41,392 nt of DNA. It comes from a virus. The DNA lies in the IMG/VR virus record IMGVR_UViG_3300043667_000015, positions 1-41,392 of that record; one strand, written 5' to 3'. The notes beneath the pieces are model-generated. The model ran no database searches. It saw only the letters and a program-made list of their open reading frames with translations, and had not been told where the DNA came from. Both the position numbers and the translations under genes were made by a program. Shown here piece after piece: positions 21,991 through 29,385 of the stretch (positions are counted from its first letter, which is position 1; every line of letters begins with the position of its first letter).

Positions 21991-22535
21991 CTACCTCCGG
22001 ACGACGACGGCTGGCTCTCGGGGCAGGTAGCCCATCAGGCGGACGGTTTCCATGAACGTGTCGGTTGGCACGTCGTCGAGCAGCGGGTCCCAGGGGAACC
22101 GGCCGAACTCGCGGGCGACGAGGAAGCGGACGGCCTTCCAGGGCAGCGGGATCTGGCCGGCGTTGCCGACCCCGGCCCTGCGTCGAACGAGGGCCTCCGC
22201 TACCGAGGGGGGAGCTTCCCGACCTCCTCGCTCAGGCCCTCGACGAGGAGCGTCACCGCGTCGGGCGGGTCGACGTCGGCGAGAGCGGTCGCGAGCTCGC
22301 CGGTCTCGTCGGGGAAGTTGTGCTCGAGCACGATCCGGTCGAGCGCCGGCAGGACCCGGTCGATGTCGCCGGAATTGAGGTCCTGGAAGACCCGGAGCGG
22401 GAAGTCGGCGCGACACTCGGCCACCCACTCCTCGAACGGCGCCTTGAGCTTGACGGTCACGGTTCGGGCGGCGTAGCCGTCGGGGCGACGGGCAGCCTTG
22501 CGCGCGGACGCACGGGGACGACGACGAACGGGCAT
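21991..22535 (-). CDS. Tail assembly chaperone, frameshifted long form (G-T)
   Basis: A -1 shift at C-CCC-CCT (22212-22206) moves ribosomes from the G frame, four codons before its stop, into a frame that stays open to 21991. The extension reads PSVAEALVRRRAGVGNAGQ and ends near YLPREPAVVVRR. It gives a 181-residue fusion, the lambda gpG/gpGT arrangement used to load the tape measure. The extension overlaps the ribosome-binding site of the following gene. Confidence 0.87.
22200..22535 (-). CDS. Tail assembly chaperone, short form (G)
   Basis: This is a 111-residue protein with a basic start (MPVRRRPRASARKAARRPDG) and a soluble domain (VTVKLKAPFEEWVAECRADF) ending EEVGKLPPR just after the slippery sequence. 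Its position between tail tube and tape measure is diagnostic of the chaperone. A terminator-like hairpin precedes it, which should lower its expression relative to tail tube. Confidence 0.85.
   Translation of the reverse strand: MPVRRRPRASARKAARRPDGYAARTVTVKLKAPFEEWVAECRADFPLRVFQDLNSGDIDRVLPALDRIVLEHNFPDETGELATALADVDPPDAVTLLVEGLSEEVGKLPPR
22206..22212 (-). other. Programmed -1 frameshift site
   Basis: The heptamer C CCC CCT is in the correct phase (X_XXY_YYZ with codons CTC CCC CCT). A TAG stop follows two codons later in the zero frame, and the -1 frame then continues for 72 codons. Confidence 0.85.
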
Positions 22536-22593
22536 GATGGCCTCCAAGGTGGGTGCCGGGGCGACGCCTTGGATCGCCGCCCCGGCATGAAGA

Positions 22594-22632
22594 GGGCCCA
22601 CGGGTCGCCTCGAGGAGGCGATGCGTGGGCCC
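22594..22632 (-). terminator. Hairpin between tail tube and chaperones
   Basis: A 9-bp outer stem GGGCCCACG/CGTGGGCCC (22594-22602/22624-22632) encloses an inner 7-bp stem TCGCCTC/GAGGCGA (22605-22611/22615-22621). It lies in the 114-bp gap after the tail-tube gene and is followed on the minus strand by TCTTCAT. It is likely a partial terminator or RNA stabiliser. Confidence 0.72.
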
Positions 22633-22649
22633 GACGACGACGGCTGGCC

Positions 22650-23657
22650 CTACGGCAGGGCGGCGATCGAGCAGACAGTGATGAGGCTCTGGAGCGACTT
22701 CGCCGTGGTGACGTCGTTGGCGAGCTTGCCGCTGACCTTCACGAGGTTGACCCCGTCCTGCTCGCCGCCGAGCGGCTCGACGTCGTCGTAGAAGGCGGGG
22801 AAGTCGAAGCCCGCCTGGTAGTTGCTCGCGCCGAGCACCGGCCCGGTCGCCCGGAGCCGAAGGAAGGACAGGGTCGGCGGGTTGGCCTTGTACTTGTCGT
22901 AGAACTCGGTGATCACGCCGGCGGTGTTGTCGACCGTCAAGGCGATCTGGCCGCTGATGTCGAGCGACTCCTGGTGCTGGCCGAAGTAGAGGTTGCCGTC
23001 GGCGTAATCCTGGGCGGTGAGCCCGGTGTTGACGGTCATCTCCCAGTCGCGGAGGAGGTTGGCCTGGACCGCGGCGCCAGTGAGGCCGGCGGCGGTGGCC
23101 GCGAACTTCAGGGTCCACAGCGAGCCCGGGATCTTGATCGCCTGGTTCGCCGCCGGGACCGCGGCCGCGGCCTTGATCGCCCGCTGCGCGAAGCCGTTGA
23201 CCTCGATCGAGGTCAGCCCGCCGGCGGAGCCGGCCAGCTTGATCGACTGCCACATGACGTACTGCAGGCGCCAGTTCTGGACGTCGTCGCCGACGTCGAG
23301 GGTGAACGACTTCGGCGCGTTCGACACCGTCATCAACGGGTCCTGGGTCCAGGTCTTGTCGGCGCCGGCGCCGACACCGAGCGCCGTCCCGTTGAGGGCC
23401 GCGAAGAAGATCGGCAAGATGTCGTAGGGGACGCCGTTGGTCGAGGCGAACTTCACCGCGACCATCTCGCGCGTCTGGGTCGCATGCTGGACCCTCGTCC
23501 GCTGGCCGCGGTTCTCGCCCTCGTGGAACTCGAGACCGAGGTCCTCCTTGAACGAGCCCTCGTAGTCGCCGTACAGCTGGCGCGTCGGCGCCACCGGCGT
23601 CCCGCGCACCGCCTCGGCCGCGATGTTGATCCGTGAGAACAGTCTTACCCCAGCAAT
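22650..23657 (-). CDS. Major tail (tube) protein; start codon uncertain
   Basis: The body is a typical siphophage tail-tube protein: GTPVAPTRQLYGDYEGSF near the start, Ala/Gly-rich beta strands and an ending ITVCSIAALP. The usual N-terminal block FSRINIAAEAVRGTPVAP is present in frame but has no ATG. Options are an ATT at 23657 with AAGG upstream, a CTG at 23642 or a GTG at 23609 that would cut off the conserved start. A single missing base near 23658-23660 would restore a GTG start giving MPIAG... The upstream DNA is occupied by the plus-strand HNH gene, so an insertion may have replaced the native start. Confidence 0.82.
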   Translation of the reverse strand: MAGVRLFSRINIAAEAVRGTPVAPTRQLYGDYEGSFKEDLGLEFHEGENRGQRTRVQHATQTREMVAVKFASTNGVPYDILPIFFAALNGTALGVGAGADKTWTQDPLMTVSNAPKSFTLDVGDDVQNWRLQYVMWQSIKLAGSAGGLTSIEVNGFAQRAIKAAAAVPAANQAIKIPGSLWTLKFAATAAGLTGAAVQANLLRDWEMTVNTGLTAQDYADGNLYFGQHQESLDISGQIALTVDNTAGVITEFYDKYKANPPTLSFLRLRATGPVLGASNYQAGFDFPAFYDDVEPLGGEQDGVNLVKVSGKLANDVTTAKSLQSLITVCSIAALP

Positions 23658-23716
23658 GGCACCTTGCCGTCCTTTCTATATGCTTGGGCGGCCGTGCCCG
23701 GTATCACGAGGAGGAG

Positions 23717-24334
23717 ATGAAAGCGAACCAGTGGACCCCGCTCGCTGATCGTTTCTGGCCCCGAGTGGCGCCAGTCGACGCGAACGGCTGTGAGGTCTGG
23801 ACCGGGCCCGTCTACAGGCACGGCGGGTACGGACGGCTGCACCTGAAGGGGCGCCAGGTCAAGGCGCATCGGGTGGCATTCGAGCTCACTGACGGTCCGA
23901 TCCCGCCGGGCTTGGATGTGCTGCACACCTGCGACAACCCGCCCTGCTGCCGCCGGCTGCACCTCTACCTCGGGACCGACGTCGACAACTCTCGCGACCG
24001 CGAGACTCGAGGCCGTGGGAACCACAACGGACCTCGGGTCGGCCGCCATGGTCGCCACGCTCGAGGCGACGGCCACGGCGCGCGACTCCATCCGGAGGCG
24101 GTCCGGCGAGGCGAGCAAGCGACGGGTGCTCGCCTCACGGCCGCCGAGGTCATCGAGATTCGTCGTCGACGCGGCACCGGCGAACTGCTCCGGGTCATCG
24201 CCGCCGACTACCCGATCGCCCTCGTCAACATCGCCAAGGCCGCCTGCGGTGACACGTGGTCACACCTGCCCGGCGCCGTGCCGCGATCGGGCATCGCCGC
24301 CGGCGATCGCCACTACCGGCGTCAGACCGGCTGA
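23717..24334 (+). CDS. HNH endonuclease inserted antisense in the late operon
   Basis: This 205-residue protein is the only plus-strand gene in the late region. A homing-type HNH core is visible: WTGPVYRHGGYGRLHLKG, then LDVLHTCDNPPCCRRLHLYLG with D-N-S following. An AAA-type C-terminal helix-turn-helix (LTAAEVIEIRRRRG, then IALVNIAKAACGDTWSHL) resembles the NUMOD DNA-binding ends of such enzymes. The ATG has AGGAGG almost directly upstream. It sits between the tail-tube gene and a 70-residue gene, and overlaps the latter's 3' end by 13 bp. It looks like a homing gene that landed between two tail genes. Confidence 0.87.
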   Translation: MKANQWTPLADRFWPRVAPVDANGCEVWTGPVYRHGGYGRLHLKGRQVKAHRVAFELTDGPIPPGLDVLHTCDNPPCCRRLHLYLGTDVDNSRDRETRGRGNHNGPRVGRHGRHARGDGHGARLHPEAVRRGEQATGARLTAAEVIEIRRRRGTGELLRVIAADYPIALVNIAKAACGDTWSHLPGAVPRSGIAAGDRHYRRQTG

Positions 24335-24534
24335 GCCTTCGTCGAGCTGGCCGGCTTGGCCGGGCGGGGGCGGACGCGGACGACGATGCCCGACTCGAGC
24401 AGGGCAGCGACCTCCTCGAGCGGCAGGTCGATCCCGTCGGCCGGGATCCCCGGGACGTACTCGGTCGGGCCGAGCTTCGGCGAGGGCTTGACGCGGACAG
24501 TCGGAGCCGCCGCGGCGACGCGCTTTGTGGCCAT
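24322..24534 (-). CDS. Small tail-module protein, 70 aa
   Basis: It starts MATKRVAAAAPTVRVKPSPK and contains IDLPLEEVAALLESGIVVRV, a pattern common in small genes between tail terminator and tail tube. The function is unknown. It is convergent with the HNH gene, with a 13-bp overlap. Confidence 0.6.
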   Translation of the reverse strand: MATKRVAAAAPTVRVKPSPKLGPTEYVPGIPADGIDLPLEEVAALLESGIVVRVRPRPAKPASSTKAQPV

Positions 24535-24542
24535 TGGAGCTC

Positions 24543-24992
24543 CTACGAAACGGGGCTGATGCCGTCGGTCGTGGTGACCGCGACGTACAACGTGATGCCG
24601 TGGAGGGTCTCGGTGCCGATCACGAGCTGGCCCGTGGTGTAGCGGGCGATCCAGGCGAGGGCGACCAGGCCGCCGAGCTGGGCGCCGGCGATGATCAGCT
24701 GGTCGAGGACGACCCGGAGCCACTTCGCCGTGGCCTCGGCCTGGCGCGGCGGATCGGCCATGGACTCGAGGTAGATGTCGATCGTGAACAGGTGGACCCC
24801 GGCCCGCTCCTGGCCGCCGAAGGTGAGCGAGCCCTCGTCGGGCGGGTTGACGATCACCATGGGGAGCTGCGCGGCGCCCGGCGGGCCGTAGGCGAAGGAG
24901 CCCTGGATGTTCGTGTAGCCCAGCGGGGGCACGACCTCGGCGGGCGCGAACCGGGCCGCCAGGCCGTTGACGATCGCGTCGACGTCGATCAT
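24543..24992 (-). CDS. Putative tail terminator/completion protein, 149 aa
   Basis: Its position after the gp10-like connector and before the tail tube is that of the tail terminator. The sequence is alpha/beta (MIDVDAIVNGLAARFAPAEV; LPMVIVNPPDEGSL; GVHLFTIDIYLESMAD with paired strands), fitting the family's ring-forming fold. The ATG at 24992 overlaps the upstream stop. Confidence 0.68.
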   Translation of the reverse strand: MIDVDAIVNGLAARFAPAEVVPPLGYTNIQGSFAYGPPGAAQLPMVIVNPPDEGSLTFGGQERAGVHLFTIDIYLESMADPPRQAEATAKWLRVVLDQLIIAGAQLGGLVALAWIARYTTGQLVIGTETLHGITLYVAVTTTDGISPVS

Positions 24993-25534
24993 CGGCGGCG
25001 GCTCCGTGCTTCGATGTTGCCGGCCATCCGGTTGAGCGTGCTGAACCCGGCCTTCCGGGTGAGCGGCTCGATCCGCGCGCCGATGTCGGCGGCGGCCCGG
25101 TCCCAGAAATCGTTCCCGCTCGTGCCCGGGTGGCGGACGGTGGTGAGGAAGTGCCCTCGGGCGCCGGGGACGAACAGCCGGTGGCCCGGGCGGGCGGTGA
25201 TGAAGTGCGGCCGGGCGCCGGTCCGGATGATGTTTCCGATGGGACCGACCCGGACCCGGGCGGTCGAATCGATCCCGGCCCGCTTGAATGCTCGGCTCAC
25301 GCTCCGGCGGAAGGTCCCGTGGGCCTTGCCGTCGCGGCGCTGCCACTGGGAGGGGCGTCCGCGACCCACGGGGGCGTTGGCCCGGACGGCGGCGCGGAAG
25401 GCGATGGAGCTCTCGCCGATCCAATCCTCGACCGCCGGTCCCATGGCGTCCTCGAGGCCCGCGGCGGACAGCTCAGCGAGGACGGCGTTGATGTCGACCA
25501 GCGTGGCCTGGAAGCTGGCCTTGGGCGCGGCCAT
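24989..25534 (-). CDS. HK97 gp10-like head-tail joining protein
   Basis: This is a 181-residue protein. VRANAPVGRGRPSQW, GTFRRSVSRAF and the block around GARPHFITARPGHRLFVPGA match the gp10-like family (A-P-V-x-T-G-x-L-R-x-S and P-H-x-I...). The ATG at 25534 overlaps the connector stop. Confidence 0.82.
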   Translation of the reverse strand: MAAPKASFQATLVDINAVLAELSAAGLEDAMGPAVEDWIGESSIAFRAAVRANAPVGRGRPSQWQRRDGKAHGTFRRSVSRAFKRAGIDSTARVRVGPIGNIIRTGARPHFITARPGHRLFVPGARGHFLTTVRHPGTSGNDFWDRAAADIGARIEPLTRKAGFSTLNRMAGNIEARSRRR

Positions 25535-26472
25535 CAGATGATCTCGATCGACTTGACCGTGTAGCGGCCGAGGAGGTGGTAGTCGCGACCGTCGAGGACG
25601 CTCCGGATCGCGGCCCCGAAATCGGCGTCGCCCTGGCGGTTCTTCTCGCCGCTGAGCCGGGACTGCCAGCCCTCGACGACGAGCTTCTCGGCGAGCCCGA
25701 CGATCTCGTCCGGCTCCCGGGCCCAGCCGAGGGTGCCGCCGGCGGGACCGCTGATCCGGATGTTGGCGAAGCCGGGCGAGAAGAACGGCGTCGCGTTGCC
25801 CGCCGAGGGGACGTCGGTCATCCAGAGCTCGGTCGCGGGCCAGCCCGGATCCCGCTCCTGGGCGGTCGGGCGGAGGAAGTAGTCGGTCGGTGGGACGACG
25901 TTGAACGCGCTCCCGGTCGTGGTCGCAACCTCGAGCGTCGTGATCGCCCGGATCCCCTGGTTGATGACCAGGAGGGATCCGCGCTCGAGCGCGTCGTAGC
26001 CGTCGAAGAGGAAGGGTCCGCCGCTCGCGACCGGGGCGAGGATCCGGCTGGTCTTCGACTCGATCCAGGCGTTGACGAAATCGCAGAACCGCTGCAGCCG
26101 GACATCGTCGGTGGCGTTGGTGATGGCGAGCCGGGTCTTGACGTTGGCCACGTCCGCGTAGGTCCCGATGGCGGTCGAGTTGCTGTCGCCGACCTGGAAG
26201 GGCACCGACCAGTCGGAGATCCGTGTCGCGCCGACATTCTCGAAGCGCGTCCGGTACCAGCTGGCGCTCGTCCCGTCCGGATCGAAGGCGGTGTAGAGCC
26301 GCGTCGCAGCGACCAGGGGTACGGTCGGGGTCGAGCCAACGCCGGCGACGTCGGCGAAGGGGCCCGCGACGTCGGCCGCGGACTGGACGCGGATGAGCGC
26401 GCCGACCCCGTAGGCGCCGATGTTGAGCAGGTCGTCGACGTCGTCGGCCGTGAGCTTCAGGATGTTCGGCAC
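25534..26472 (-). CDS. Head-tail connector (gp6-like) with extra N-terminal beta domain
   Basis: Residues from about 105 (YADVANVKTRLAITNATDD, then RLQRFCDFVNAWIESKTSRI) are a clear gp6-type head-tail adaptor. It continues with an all-beta C-terminal half (ITTLEVATTTGSAFNVVPPT). The N-terminal 95 residues are unusual for a connector and look like a fibronectin-like sandwich: LIRVQSAADVAGPFADVAG, YTAFDPDGTSASWYRTRFEN. This may project from the neck. The start is GTG at 26472. Confidence 0.75.
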   Translation of the reverse strand: MPNILKLTADDVDDLLNIGAYGVGALIRVQSAADVAGPFADVAGVGSTPTVPLVAATRLYTAFDPDGTSASWYRTRFENVGATRISDWSVPFQVGDSNSTAIGTYADVANVKTRLAITNATDDVRLQRFCDFVNAWIESKTSRILAPVASGGPFLFDGYDALERGSLLVINQGIRAITTLEVATTTGSAFNVVPPTDYFLRPTAQERDPGWPATELWMTDVPSAGNATPFFSPGFANIRISGPAGGTLGWAREPDEIVGLAEKLVVEGWQSRLSGEKNRQGDADFGAAIRSVLDGRDYHLLGRYTVKSIEII

Positions 26473-26475
26473 GGG

Positions 26476-27264
26476 TCAGGCCTCCGGGGTGGGTCCGTGC
26501 GCCGATCCGCCTGGGACGAGGAGGGCAGCCGAGCCACCCGGCACGGCGATCGCGGCACTCCCGCGAGGGCCGGGCCCGCCGATGACCGGCTCCGCTGACG
26601 CCGCGGCGAAGTGAGCGGCGATCGCAGCCGGCGAGAGGACGCTGCCGTAGATGGCGACCTCGTCGATCGCGCCGGCGAATTGGCGACTGCCATCGAAGCG
26701 ACGGCCGAGCTCGAGGGGATCGGGGGTGCTGATGGTGGGGGTGCCCGCGGCCTCGAGGACGGTTCGGTCGAGCCCGTCGACGTAGATCAACCAGACGTCG
26801 GCCGCGCTCTTGGTCCCGACGACGTGATGCCAGTCGGTGTCATCGATGAAGACCGAGGAGTGCACCGCCTGGGAGCCCAGGAGGTTGTACCACTCGATGT
26901 AGTGAGCCCCGCCGGGGGCGTAGAGCTGCAGGTTCGGGCCGTTCGTGCCCTTCTGCATGAGCTCCATCGTCGCCGTCGAATCACCGACGGCCTTCTTGAT
27001 CCAGCACTCCCAGCTGAGCGGCCCGTCGCCCTGGTCGAGGGCGGCCGCGTCTGGGATCGTGACGTACTGGCCCGGTCCATCGAGGAGGACGGCGGTGTTC
27101 GCGTCGCTCTCGAGCGCGCCCGGGACGCCGAGCACGGGCCCGCCGATGTAGGCGCCGGGGTTGGCGCCAAAGGTATCGGCCGCGACCCCGCCGGCCGCCT
27201 CCCCGAGCCGCCAGTAGGCGATCAGGGAGGGCTCCGCCAGGATCGCGGCCGAGTAGACCGACAC
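26476..27264 (-). CDS. LamG/concanavalin-like lectin protein in the head module
   Basis: This 262-residue protein is a LamG/Laminin_G_3-type beta sandwich: YWRLGEAAGGVAADTFGANP, VTIPDAAALDQGDGPLSWEC, WHHVVGTKSAADVWLIYVDG, FAGAIDEVAIYGSVLSPAAI. Such domains bind carbohydrate. It lies between capsid and connector genes, where it could decorate the head or neck. It ends with a Gly/Pro-rich tail containing three PGGSA/PRGSA-type repeats. The GTG at 27264 is used. Confidence 0.85.
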   Translation of the reverse strand: MSVYSAAILAEPSLIAYWRLGEAAGGVAADTFGANPGAYIGGPVLGVPGALESDANTAVLLDGPGQYVTIPDAAALDQGDGPLSWECWIKKAVGDSTATMELMQKGTNGPNLQLYAPGGAHYIEWYNLLGSQAVHSSVFIDDTDWHHVVGTKSAADVWLIYVDGLDRTVLEAAGTPTISTPDPLELGRRFDGSRQFAGAIDEVAIYGSVLSPAAIAAHFAAASAEPVIGGPGPRGSAAIAVPGGSAALLVPGGSAHGPTPEA

Positions 27265-27273
27265 GGGCCCGGG

Positions 27274-27642
27274 TCAGCCCTTCTTGGCGGCGGCTTCGGC
27301 CTCGGCGAGCTTGGTCTTGAGCGCCTCGATCTCGGCGTCCTTGGCCACCGATTCCGCCTCGGCCTTCTCGGCGGCTTTCTCGGCGGCCCTGACGGCTGCG
27401 GCGCTCGGGCTCGCGGCCGCGACCGCTGCGGGGCGGGCGGCATCGGCGGCGGCCTTCCGCTCCTCGAACGTCGGGTCGACGTAGGAGAACGCGCCGCGCT
27501 TCACGACCTTCTCCGCCTCGGCGCGCTCGAGGCGGACGGGCATCGGCGCGAGCGGCGCCGACTTCTCGGTGCCCTCGTCGAGCTTGCCCGGGACCGGGTA
27601 GATGGCGACGATCGGATCGTCGGTGGCGGTGGCGGGAGCCAT
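27274..27642 (-). CDS. Small head-module protein with coiled coil, 122 aa
   Basis: The N-terminus (IVAIYPVPGKLDEG, VDPTFEERKAA) is followed by an Ala/Glu/Lys-rich segment with heptads (AAEKAAEKAEAESVAKDAEI, ALKTKLAEAE), predicting a coiled coil. GGAGAGG sits upstream of the ATG. It follows the capsid gene after a terminator-like hairpin. It could be a head-fibre or decoration accessory. Confidence 0.6.
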   Translation of the reverse strand: MAPATATDDPIVAIYPVPGKLDEGTEKSAPLAPMPVRLERAEAEKVVKRGAFSYVDPTFEERKAAADAARPAAVAAASPSAAAVRAAEKAAEKAEAESVAKDAEIEALKTKLAEAEAAAKKG

Positions 27643-27676
27643 GGGGTACCTCTCCGTTGACGGTTGGCGGGTGGAT

Positions 27677-27690
27677 GTTTCTCAGGAAAC
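27677..27690. promoter_or_regulatory. parS-like dyad 5, after the capsid gene
   Basis: GTTTCTCAGGAAAC with flanks T and A gives TGTTTCTCAGGAAACA, matching parS TGTTTCACGTGAAACA at 13 of 16 positions with identical 6-bp arms. It abuts the terminator hairpin downstream of the capsid gene. Confidence 0.65.
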
Positions 27691-27723
27691 AGCCCGGGCG
27701 GGCCAGTCGGCGCCGCCCGGGCT
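27691..27723 (-). terminator. Hairpin after the capsid gene
   Basis: A perfect 11-bp stem AGCCCGGGCGG/CCGCCCGGGCT (27691-27701/27713-27723) lies 13 bp after the capsid stop and is followed by GTTTCC. It is probably a partial terminator that keeps capsid mRNA in excess. Confidence 0.78.
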
Positions 27724-27736
27724 CTGCCTGGGGGCC

Positions 27737-29311
27737 TTACGGGCGGACGCCGACCATGACGCCGAGCGCGGCTGGCTGGAGGACGGCGATGGCCGAGCGC
27801 CCGATGGCGCGCGCCGCGGTCTGGTCGTTGGCGAAGGCGACGTGCTCGCTGAAGGCGACCTCGATCCCCTTGGCCTCGACGATCACGATGTTGTTGCGAT
27901 TGCCGAAGTAGACGTTGGTGCAGTCACCCGAGGCGCCGACGGTCCGGGCGATGTTGATCTGGCTGGAGAACCAGGCCGGATAGGACCCGAGGAGGACCGC
28001 CTTCGGAGCGCTCACCGCGGCCGCGAGCCCGGTCGACATGATCGACGGGGCGTTGTAGCCGGCAGCGTTGCTCAGGAGGTAGTTGTTCGTCGTGTCCTTG
28101 ATCTTGCTGAGGCTGTTCAGGTACCGCGGATGGGCGGCGAGGAAGTCCGGCTCGACGTTGGCGAGGCGGAGGTTGTAGAGGAAGTCGAACAGGTGGTCGA
28201 AGCTCGGCGTGAGGCCGTTGGCGCCCAGCGAGGGCCCGGCGGTCGTGCCCGCGTAGGCGACGAAGCCGGTGATATTCGTGCCGGCGCCGTCGCCCTCGAG
28301 GTACTGGATGTCCTGGCGGAGGCCGACGTCGCGGACCAGGCTGTTGGCGATGAACTCGTTCACGTCCGGATTGCCGTCGGCGAGGAGCTCGTTGCTGTAG
28401 ACCCGGTACCCGTACTGCTTCTTGATCGTGATCGTCTGCTGGGCGAAGGTCGGGTCCTGGGTGGCCAGGGCGCCGGCCTCGGCGGCGGACGCGGCGCCGG
28501 CGGGGACCGACTCACGCGGCAGGATCACGGTGAAGCCCGGGACGTTGAGCGTCTGGATCCCGGGGATCTGGCGGATGACGGTCGTCGACACCAGGGCATA
28601 GGCGAACTTGTCCTGGGCGTACACGGTCGGGACGAGCGCGCCGCCGAGGCCGACGGTGCCCTCGCCCATGGCCCGGACCGCGCTGTTGATCTTTTCGGCG
28701 TGCTTCTTCTCGCCCATCTGGCCGAGGACCTCGGCGAACTCCTCGCGGGTCTTGGGCCAGACGATGGAGCGGTAGGAGCGGACGCCGGCGCCGAGCTCCT
28801 GCACGATCGGGTCGTTTTCCTCGTCGACCGAGGCGACCTTGTCGTACTCGAAGACCTCGCGAGCGGCCTGGGCGAAATCCCACTCGAAGATCTCGGACGA
28901 GCGGACGGAGCCGCGGGCCCCGGCACGCATGGCCAGGCCAACCCGGGGCATCGCGTACCGGGCGCGGAGGTAGGCGGGCGCCTGGCTGTAGTCGCGCGTG
29001 GCCGGCGCGCCGCCGGCGGCCGGGCGATCGGTGGGATCCACGGTGTTCACGGCCCGCACCGCGGCTTCCGCCGAGGCCTGGAGCAGCGCCTGCACGGCCG
29101 GGTTGGCCGCGAGCTGCTCCGGGGTGATCTCGACCGGGGCGGCCGGGTCGGCGCCGCCGATCGGGTAGATCGGGGTCCCGTTCTTGCGGTACCCGATGGG
29201 CTGGAGGTGCTGCTCCGGCGTGACGGGCAGCCCCAGGGCGAGGGCCGCGGCGTACACCGCCAGCGGCATGTGGACCTGACCCTGGTAGCGGGTCAGCGCG
29301 GACGGATCCAT
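27737..29311 (-). CDS. Major capsid protein (HK97 fold)
   Basis: This is a 524-residue protein. The N-terminal 110 residues are a helical, Ala/Pro-rich part that may serve as a scaffold removed by the protease. The mature HK97 region includes GLGGALVPTVYAQDKFAYAL, VIRQIPGIQTLNVPGFTVIL, QTITIKKQYGYRVYSNELLA, RQDIQYLEGDGAGTNITGFV and a C-terminal VFANDQTAARAI-like P domain. The ATG at 29311 has AGGAG seven bases upstream. The gene is bracketed by RNA hairpins on both sides. Confidence 0.93.
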   Translation of the reverse strand: MDPSALTRYQGQVHMPLAVYAAALALGLPVTPEQHLQPIGYRKNGTPIYPIGGADPAAPVEITPEQLAANPAVQALLQASAEAAVRAVNTVDPTDRPAAGGAPATRDYSQAPAYLRARYAMPRVGLAMRAGARGSVRSSEIFEWDFAQAAREVFEYDKVASVDEENDPIVQELGAGVRSYRSIVWPKTREEFAEVLGQMGEKKHAEKINSAVRAMGEGTVGLGGALVPTVYAQDKFAYALVSTTVIRQIPGIQTLNVPGFTVILPRESVPAGAASAAEAGALATQDPTFAQQTITIKKQYGYRVYSNELLADGNPDVNEFIANSLVRDVGLRQDIQYLEGDGAGTNITGFVAYAGTTAGPSLGANGLTPSFDHLFDFLYNLRLANVEPDFLAAHPRYLNSLSKIKDTTNNYLLSNAAGYNAPSIMSTGLAAAVSAPKAVLLGSYPAWFSSQINIARTVGASGDCTNVYFGNRNNIVIVEAKGIEVAFSEHVAFANDQTAARAIGRSAIAVLQPAALGVMVGVRP

Positions 29312-29340
29312 GCGAGGTCTCCTGTAGGCGGACATGAAGA

Positions 29341-29361
29341 AGCCCGCCGACCTGGCGGGCT
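29341..29361 (-). terminator. Hairpin between protease and capsid genes
   Basis: AGCCCGCC/GGCGGGCT (8-bp stem, 29341-29348/29354-29361) with a 5-base loop is followed on the minus strand by TCTTCATG. It lies just upstream of the capsid ribosome-binding site, so it may be a processing or attenuation hairpin. Confidence 0.6.
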
Positions 29362-29385
29362 CAGGACTGGGAGGAGCGGCCGAGC

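Noticed and set aside
22046-22057. GTTTCCATGAAC as another parS-like site
   Set aside because: The arms are 2 bp too close together; it is not in phase with the 14-bp motif.
25232-25246. GTTTCCGATGGGACC as another parS-like site
   Set aside because: Wrong spacing and a mismatched right arm.
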